Positions 59,076 through 64,000 of a stretch of DNA of 64,000 nt are shown one piece after another (position 1 is the first letter of the stretch; each line of letters begins with the position of its first letter). A program made the translations under genes and the position numbers. The notes under the pieces were generated by a model. The model was not told the origin of the DNA, did no database searches, and saw only the letters and a list, made by a program, of their open reading frames with translations. Source of the DNA: Comamonas sp. NLF-1-9. Its GTDB lineage: Bacteria; Pseudomonadota; Gammaproteobacteria; Burkholderiales; Burkholderiaceae_C. The stretch is from assembly GCF_019195435.1 (NCBI RefSeq), contig NZ_CP078069.1, positions 2,542,001 to 2,606,000 on the forward strand, read 5' to 3'.

Positions 59076-60068
59076 ATGCAAAGACCGGCCTGGCTGCCCG
59101 ATCCCTTCATCCTGACGCTCGTCGCGTTGATCGTCCTGGCCAGCTTCTGGCCGGTGCGCGGCGCGGCAGCGCAGGGCGCGGCACTGCTGACGAATGCGGC
59201 GATCGCGCTGCTGTTCTTTCTGCACGGCGCCAAGCTGTCCCTGGCCGCGGTGCTGCAAGGCATGGCGCAGTGGCGCCTGCAGGGCTTCGTGCTGGCCGTG
59301 GGTTTCGTTGCCTTCCCGCTGCTGGGCTGGGCTGCGCAGCCGCTGCTTGTACCTCTGCTTGGGGCAGACCTTGCGCGCGGCGTGCTGTATCTGTGCGTGC
59401 TGCCGTCCACGGTGCAGTCGGCCATCGCGCTCACTTCGATGGCGCGCGGCAACGTGTCGGCCGCCGTCTGCGCCGCCGCCGTCTCCAGCCTGGTCGGGGT
59501 GTTTGCCACGCCTGCGCTGGTGTTGCTGCTCATGGGCTCGGCGGTGCAGGGTTTGGACTTTGGCCAGGCGCTCGCGCGCGTGGCGCTGCAGTTGCTGCTG
59601 CCCTTTGTCCTCGGCCAGTGGGCGCGGCGCTGGCTGGGCCGCTGGGTGCAAGAGCACCGCGCCCTGCTGCGCCATGTGGACCAGTCTTCCATCTACCTGG
59701 TGATTTACACCGCCTTCAGCAAGGCGGTGGTCGACGGCCTGTGGCACCAGTTGCCCGCGCAGCGCCTGGCGTTGTTGCTGCTTTGTTGTCTGGCGTTGCT
59801 GGCGCTGGTGCTCTGGGGCTGCCATCTGGCCACGTTGCGGCTGGGCTTCGCGCCGGCCGAGCGCATCACCGCGCTGTTTGCTGCGTCGCAGAAAAGTCTG
59901 GCGACCGGTGTGCCTATTGCCCAGGTGTTGTTCGCCGGTGGCACCATGGGGGCCTTGCTGCTGCCGCTGATGGTTTACCACCAGGTGCAACTGATGGCCT
60001 GCGCAGCGCTGGCGCGGCGTTTTCAGGCGCGCCCCATGGCAGCAACCGAACCCGGAGGAACCCCATGA
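59076..60068 (+). CDS. SBF-like (bile-acid:sodium symporter superfamily) transporter
   Basis: This 330-residue membrane protein has about ten helices and the YfeH/SBF-like sequence features NAAIALLFFLHGAKLS, CVLPSTVQSAIALTSMA and GNVSAAVCAAAVSSL. The substrate of this branch is unknown. It overlaps the acyl-CoA dehydrogenase gene by four bases (ATGA). Translational coupling may mean the dehydrogenase acts on what is transported, but that is only inference. Confidence 0.88.
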   Translation: MQRPAWLPDPFILTLVALIVLASFWPVRGAAAQGAALLTNAAIALLFFLHGAKLSLAAVLQGMAQWRLQGFVLAVGFVAFPLLGWAAQPLLVPLLGADLARGVLYLCVLPSTVQSAIALTSMARGNVSAAVCAAAVSSLVGVFATPALVLLLMGSAVQGLDFGQALARVALQLLLPFVLGQWARRWLGRWVQEHRALLRHVDQSSIYLVIYTAFSKAVVDGLWHQLPAQRLALLLLCCLALLALVLWGCHLATLRLGFAPAERITALFAASQKSLATGVPIAQVLFAGGTMGALLLPLMVYHQVQLMACAALARRFQARPMAATEPGGTP

Positions 60069-61723
60069 GCTGGCATACCCACGACGTCTTCAACCAGGTC
60101 AGCGAACTGCGCGACTACGACCTGCTGGCCACCGACCCCGCGCTGAGCGAGGCCATCCGGCGCGACGGCGCCGAATGGGCGATGCCGCAGCTGTCCCGCT
60201 ACGCGCAGTTGCTGGGCCAGTCCGACACCTACGAGCTGGCCGCCATGGCCAACCGCCACACGCCCGAACTGCACGCCTTCGACACGCGCGGGCGGCGCAT
60301 CGACCAGATCGAGTTCCACCCGAGCTGGCACCAGCTCATGGCGATGTACCGGGGCGAGGGTCTGATTTCGCTCACATTCAAGGAGCGCAAGGCGGGCCGC
60401 TGGACGGCCTGGGCGGCCGGTTTCTATCTGCATGGGCAGATCGAGCAGGGCACGCTCTGCCCGGCGACGATGACCCAGGCCTGCATCCCGCTGATCAAGC
60501 GCGAGGAGGCGCTGTGGGCGCAGCTGGGCGCCAAGCTCTACAGCGACGCCTACGACCCGCGCGACCTGCCCATTGCGCAAAAGGACAGCATCTGGGTAGG
60601 CATGGGCATGACCGAGAAGCAGGGCGGCTCGGACGTGCGCGCCAACACCACCGTGGCCACGCCCGTGGGCGCGGGCGGACGCGGGCAGGAGTATTTGCTG
60701 CGCGGGCACAAGTGGTTCTTCTCGGCGCCGATGTGCGACGCGCACCTGGTCGTCGCGCGCGTCGGCGAGGGCGGGCCGTTTGCCTGCTTTTACGTGCCGC
60801 GCTGGCGCCCTGATGGAAGCAAGAACGCCATCCACATCCAGCGTTTGAAGGACAAGGTGGGCAACCGCAGCAACTCCAGCAGCGAGGTCGAGTTCCACGA
60901 CGCCTGGGGCATCCTGATGGGCGAGGAAGGCAAGGGCATACGCACCATCATCGAGATGGCGAGCTTCACGCGCCTGAACTGCGTCGTCGGCAGCGCGGCG
61001 ATCTTGCGCCAGGCGCTGGTGCAGGCCATCGACTACGCGCGTGAGCGCCACGCCTTTGGCAAGGCGCTGGCCGATCAACCACTGATGCGCGCGGTGCTCG
61101 CCGACATGGCGCTGGAGAGCGAGGCGGCGCTGGTGCTGCTGATGCGCCTGGCACGGGCGTATGAGCGCGACGACACGCCTGCCGAGCGCGCCTGGAAACG
61201 CATGATGACGCCCGCCGCCAAGTTCTGGGTCTGCAAGCGCGGCGTGGAGCTCACGGGCGAAACCATGGAGGTGCTGGGCGGCAACGGCTACATCATGGAC
61301 GGCATCGTCGGGCGCCTGTTTCTTGAGGCGCCGGTCAATTCCATCTGGGAAGGCTCGGGCAACGTCATGTGCCTGGACGTGCTGCGCGCCCTCGCGCGCG
61401 AGCCTGAAGCGGCCAAGGCGCTGCTGGCGGAACTGGCCCCGGTGGCCCTGGCGGAACCTGCGCTCAAGGCCTTGATGCAGTCGGTGACCGCGCTGCTGGC
61501 CCGCCCGCCCGAAGAACTCGAGGCGCTGGGCCGCGTGTTCGTGCAGCAGATGGTCTTGCTGGCACAGGCTTGCTTGCTGCGCCAGCACGCCCCGGCCTTC
61601 ATCGCCGATGCCTTCATCGCCACGCGGCTGGGGCCGGCCGGCCTGGGCGCTCGCGTGGCCGGGGCTGTGGATTTGAGCGGGTTTGACGTGGCGGCGATTC
61701 TGCAGCGGGCGCTGCCGCAATAG
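60065..61723 (+). CDS. aidB: AidB-like acyl-CoA dehydrogenase
   Basis: This 552-residue protein has the acyl-CoA dehydrogenase fold plus the extra N- and C-terminal segments typical of AidB. Its hallmark GMGMTEKQGGSDVRANTT is present, as are HKWFFSAPMCDAHLV, GNRSNSSSEVEF and a C-terminal region after GGNGYIMDG. E. coli AidB (541 residues) binds FAD and DNA in the response to alkylation. Ordinary short acyl-CoA dehydrogenases are near 380 residues. It shares a four-base overlap with the transporter gene. Confidence 0.82.
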   Translation: MSWHTHDVFNQVSELRDYDLLATDPALSEAIRRDGAEWAMPQLSRYAQLLGQSDTYELAAMANRHTPELHAFDTRGRRIDQIEFHPSWHQLMAMYRGEGLISLTFKERKAGRWTAWAAGFYLHGQIEQGTLCPATMTQACIPLIKREEALWAQLGAKLYSDAYDPRDLPIAQKDSIWVGMGMTEKQGGSDVRANTTVATPVGAGGRGQEYLLRGHKWFFSAPMCDAHLVVARVGEGGPFACFYVPRWRPDGSKNAIHIQRLKDKVGNRSNSSSEVEFHDAWGILMGEEGKGIRTIIEMASFTRLNCVVGSAAILRQALVQAIDYARERHAFGKALADQPLMRAVLADMALESEAALVLLMRLARAYERDDTPAERAWKRMMTPAAKFWVCKRGVELTGETMEVLGGNGYIMDGIVGRLFLEAPVNSIWEGSGNVMCLDVLRALAREPEAAKALLAELAPVALAEPALKALMQSVTALLARPPEELEALGRVFVQQMVLLAQACLLRQHAPAFIADAFIATRLGPAGLGARVAGAVDLSGFDVAAILQRALPQ

Positions 61724-61747
61724 CCGGCTGTGCGCCGAACGGCGTGC

Positions 61748-62242
61748 TCAGACAGCAGGGGGGCGGCGCAGAAAACTCCCCGACTTGCCCCCGTGCTTCT
61801 CCAGCAGGCACACGCCCTCGATCACCATGCCCCGGTCCATGGCCTTGCACATGTCGTAGATGGTCAGCAGCGCCACCTGCACCGCGGTGAGCGCTTCCAT
61901 CTCCACGCCGGTAGGGCCCACGGTTTCGGTGCGGGCGCTGCATTGCACGGCGCTCTCGCCCTCCAGCAGCTCGAAGTCCAGCGCCACGCGGGTGAGGGCG
62001 ATCGGGTGGCACAGCGGGATCAGTTCGCTGGTCTTCTTGCTGGCCATGATGCCGGCGATGCGCGCCACTGCAAGCACGTCGCCCTTCTTCGCGCTGCCGG
62101 CGCTGATCTGCTGCAGCGTGGCCGGCTGCATGCGGATGCGGCCGGTGGCCAGCGCGATGCGGTGCGTGGCGCGTTTGGCGCCGACGTCGACCATGTGGGC
62201 CTGGCCCTGGGCGTCGAAGTGGGTGAGCGGCGAGTCGGTCAT
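61748..62242 (-). CDS. moaC: cyclic pyranopterin monophosphate synthase
   Basis: This 164-residue enzyme acts with MoaA in the first step of molybdenum cofactor synthesis. Catalytic features are [38 protein letters not shown] and [14 protein letters not shown] 62242 gives family length. It is divergent from the M48 protease gene and convergent with the AidB-like gene (24 bases between stops). No other moa gene is in this window. Confidence 0.95.
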   Translation of the reverse strand: MTDSPLTHFDAQGQAHMVDVGAKRATHRIALATGRIRMQPATLQQISAGSAKKGDVLAVARIAGIMASKKTSELIPLCHPIALTRVALDFELLEGESAVQCSARTETVGPTGVEMEALTAVQVALLTIYDMCKAMDRGMVIEGVCLLEKHGGKSGSFLRRPPAV

Positions 62243-62311
62243 GGCGGCGAAACCTTCAGGGGGAGCGGGCATCATACGGTTTTGCCCTGGGGACAGGTTC
62301 CTGAGTCTGGT

Positions 62312-63853
62312 GTGCAATATTCCAAGCAAAATCGTGCTCTAACGCTTGTGTGGCAAGCGCTGGCAGCTATCGTTATTGTTGTGGCCGCGGCGCTGCCCGC
62401 AGAGGCGCTTGCGCAGGCGCTGCCATCGCTTGGCGAGGGCGACGAGATGTCGCTGGCCAGCGAGCGCGCGCTGGGCGAGCGCATCGCCGCCGAGATCTAC
62501 CGCGACCCCTCCTACGTGCAAGACCCGGTGCTGCAAGACTATGTGCAGGGGCAACTGGCGCGGCTGATCCAGGCGGCGCTCGCGCGCGGCGAGATGACCG
62601 CCGAGATGCACGAGCGCTTTGCCTGGAAGGTGATGCTGGTGCGCGATCGCACGGTCAACGCCTTTGCGCTGCCCGGGGGATTCTTCGGCGTGCACTTGGG
62701 GCTGCTGGCGGTGGTGGACGCGCCTGAGCAGCTCGCCTCGGTGCTGGCGCACGAGCTCTCGCACGTCACCCAACGCCACATCCCGCGCCTGATCGCGCAG
62801 GAAAAGCGCCAGACGCCTCTGATGATAGGCGCGATGATTCTGGGCGCGATCGCCGCCACGCGCAGCCCCGACGCGGGCCAGGCGCTGATGGTGGGCGGGC
62901 AGGCGCTGGCGGTGCAAAACCAGCTCAATTTCTCGCGCGACATGGAGCGCGAGGCCGACCGCGTGGGCCTGGCGCTGATGCAGCCCGCGGGCTTTGCGCC
63001 GCAGGGCTTCGTGGCCATGTTCGACAAGCTGCAGGCGGCCAACCGGCTCAACGACAACGGCAGTTGGCCCTGGCTGCGCAGCCACCCGCTGACCAGCCAG
63101 CGCATTGCCGACATGCATGCGCGCCTGCCGCGCGATCTGGCGCCGCCCGCGCCCGCGCCGCTCACGCACCTGATGGCGCAGGCGCGCGCCCGCGTGCTGA
63201 TGCGCCCTGGCGTGGCGCAGTGGCGCCAATGGCTGGAAGACGGGCAGGATGCCGAGCTGGCCGCGCGCGCGCTGCCCCGGCGCGTCACGGTGCGCACCCA
63301 GGCGGTGCTGGCCGCCATGCAACTGGGCGAATGGAAAAACGCCCGGGCCGCGCTGCTGCTGCTGCAGGCCGACCTGCAGGGCGAGGCGCCGGCGCTGCAA
63401 CAGGCGCGCTGGCTGGGCGCCGAGCTGGAGCTGGCTGCGGGCGACGCGCCCGCCGCGCTCAAGGCGCTGGGCGCGGCCAGTACAGAGCCCACGCGCGCCG
63501 AGCTGCTGCTGCGCACGCGGGTGCTGCTGGCCAACGGCCAGGGCGCTGCCATGGCCGACGCGCTGCAGACTTGGGTCAGCCTGCACCCGGCCGATGGCGG
63601 CGCATGGCAGGCGCTGTCCCAGATCTGGCGCCAGGACGCTCAAATGCTGCGCGCGGTGCGCGCCGAGGCCGAGGTGCAGGCGGCGCACTACGACTATGCC
63701 GGCGCGGTCGACCGCCTGCGCGCCGGCCAGGACCTGGCGCGCAAGAGCGCGGGCGCGCAGGATTACATCGAGGCGTCGATCATCGACACCCGCCTGGCGG
63801 CGGTCAAATCACTGCTTGAGGAACAGACGCGCGAGCGCCGACTCGATGACTAG
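62312..63853 (+). CDS. bepA: M48 metalloprotease with TPR region (BepA-like)
   Basis: This protein of about 513 residues has a signal peptide, a zinc protease domain with His147-Glu148-Leu-Ser-His151 ([12 protein letters not shown]) and the third-ligand region [11 protein letters not shown], then a TPR-like helical tail (about 270-510). BepA-family proteases control outer-membrane protein assembly. The start is uncertain: GTG 62312 gives a 31-residue signal, and no ATG fits. The bases encoding signal residues about 6-21 are a copy of the dispersed repeat (62327-62375). Confidence 0.85.
   Translation: MQYSKQNRALTLVWQALAAIVIVVAAALPAEALAQALPSLGEGDEMSLASERALGERIAAEIYRDPSYVQDPVLQDYVQGQLARLIQAALARGEMTAEMHERFAWKVMLVRDRTVNAFALPGGFFGVHLGLLAVVDAPEQLASVLAHELSHVTQRHIPRLIAQEKRQTPLMIGAMILGAIAATRSPDAGQALMVGGQALAVQNQLNFSRDMEREADRVGLALMQPAGFAPQGFVAMFDKLQAANRLNDNGSWPWLRSHPLTSQRIADMHARLPRDLAPPAPAPLTHLMAQARARVLMRPGVAQWRQWLEDGQDAELAARALPRRVTVRTQAVLAAMQLGEWKNARAALLLLQADLQGEAPALQQARWLGAELELAAGDAPAALKALGAASTEPTRAELLLRTRVLLANGQGAAMADALQTWVSLHPADGGAWQALSQIWRQDAQMLRAVRAEAEVQAAHYDYAGAVDRLRAGQDLARKSAGAQDYIEASIIDTRLAAVKSLLEEQTRERRLDD
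62327..62375 (-). repeat. dispersed palindromic repeat, copy G, inside a signal-peptide coding region
   Basis: On the minus strand it reads GATAGCTGCCAGCGCTTG, then CCACACAAGCGTTAGAGC and ACGATTTTG, a near-complete match to copies A, C and D. On the plus strand the same bases encode [16 protein letters not shown], the start of the M48 protease signal peptide. Confidence 0.8.
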
Positions 63854-64000
63854 GCCGAGCAGCGAATACAGGAGCGAACCGATCAGCGCCGCGGCAAAGC
63901 CGTGCACCTGAAAGGCCGCGCCCAGCAGGCCCGAGGCGGCCCAGAACATCAGCGCGTTGATCACGAACAGGAACAGCCCGAGCGTGACGACGGTCACCGG
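63809..64000 (-). CDS. phage-holin-family (pfam04020-like) membrane protein, C-terminal part
   Basis: The frame runs to the right edge and continues outside. The 62 visible residues contain LTLGLFLFVINALMFWAAS (shown from LGLFLF) and [18 protein letters not shown], the last two helices of this family of four-helix membrane proteins, which despite the name are mostly chromosomal. A GTG at 63997 is not taken as the start, because the family normally has two more helices upstream. Its end overlaps the M48 gene by 45 bases on the other strand. Confidence 0.7.
   Translation of the reverse strand, partial: PVTVVTLGLFLFVINALMFWAASGLLGAAFQVHGFAAALIGSLLYSLLGLVIESALARLFLKQ

Noticed and set aside
56542..59115. 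857-codon plus-strand frame opposite the two diguanylate cyclases
   Set aside because: The Gln/Arg/His-rich repeats mirror the duplicated GGDEF genes on the other strand, not a protein of their own.

Overview
The window is a gene-dense, high-GC chromosomal segment, apparently from a betaproteobacterium of the order Burkholderiales and probably the family Comamonadaceae. The basis is a metH split so that the homocysteine domain is missing, an S-adenosylhomocysteine (SAH) riboswitch, a sucCD pair, a hut operon with a Liv-type transporter, and a dispersed palindromic repeat of a kind I associate with Comamonadaceae. I saw no rRNA, tRNA, CRISPR array, prophage or intact insertion sequence. The only mobile-element trace is the 3' remnant of an IS701-like transposase.

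Layout. 1-10.5 kb is housekeeping: the end of a DinG-like helicase, a lipoprotein, a GlsB-type membrane protein, riboswitch-controlled metH, an MBL-fold hydrolase, an FHA protein with a PP2C phosphatase, sucCD with a strong terminator, and argC. 10.5-14.6 kb holds the transposase remnant, a secreted phospholipase C/P1-nuclease-like protein, an FGGY kinase, an orphan flagellar-rod-like protein and a DUF2061 membrane protein behind a Fur box. 14.8-22.3 kb is a co-directional run of SPFH/SHOCT protein, zinc-ribbon DUF4178 protein, DUF350 membrane protein, membrane-anchored polyamine aminopropyltransferase, threonine dehydratase and an exported FAD oxidoreductase. This looks like an envelope polyamine system. 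22.4-24.6 kb has a FapA-like protein and an NlpC/P60 hydrolase.

24.6-38.3 kb is an accessory redox and export region. One minus-strand cluster encodes a PepSY protein, a DUF2271 protein with a flavinylation-like motif, a PepSY-flavodoxin-FNR fusion, ApbE, a small secreted protein and cytochrome b561. A TetR-controlled MFP/ABC/outer-membrane exporter follows, then a PepSY protein with a two-component system. Identically spaced 11-bp-phased TGAA/TTCA half-sites lie before the redox operon, before its downstream small gene and before the two-component operon, so that system probably controls all three. A paralogue of the small secreted protein lies at the far edge.

38.5-50.7 kb contains an SDR and a complete histidine-utilisation locus: hutG and hutC on the minus strand, divergent from a five-gene Liv-type ABC transporter, hutU, a hutD-hutH fusion and hutI. 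It converts histidine to glutamate and formamide. The promoter and HutC operators are visible. 50.9-54.9 kb carries two response regulators, a HisKA_3 kinase and a cluster of small stress or envelope proteins (DUF883, BON, CsbD, DUF1328). 55-64 kb has an M20 peptidase, tandem diguanylate cyclases, an SBF-like transporter overlapping an AidB-like acyl-CoA dehydrogenase, moaC, a BepA-like M48 protease and the end of a holin-like membrane protein.

The most notable points are the phased regulatory arrays tying a two-component system to a probable flavin-based envelope electron-transfer system, the polyamine/SPFH cluster, the HutD-HutH fusion, and a dispersed palindromic repeat with seven copies here, three of them read as protein.
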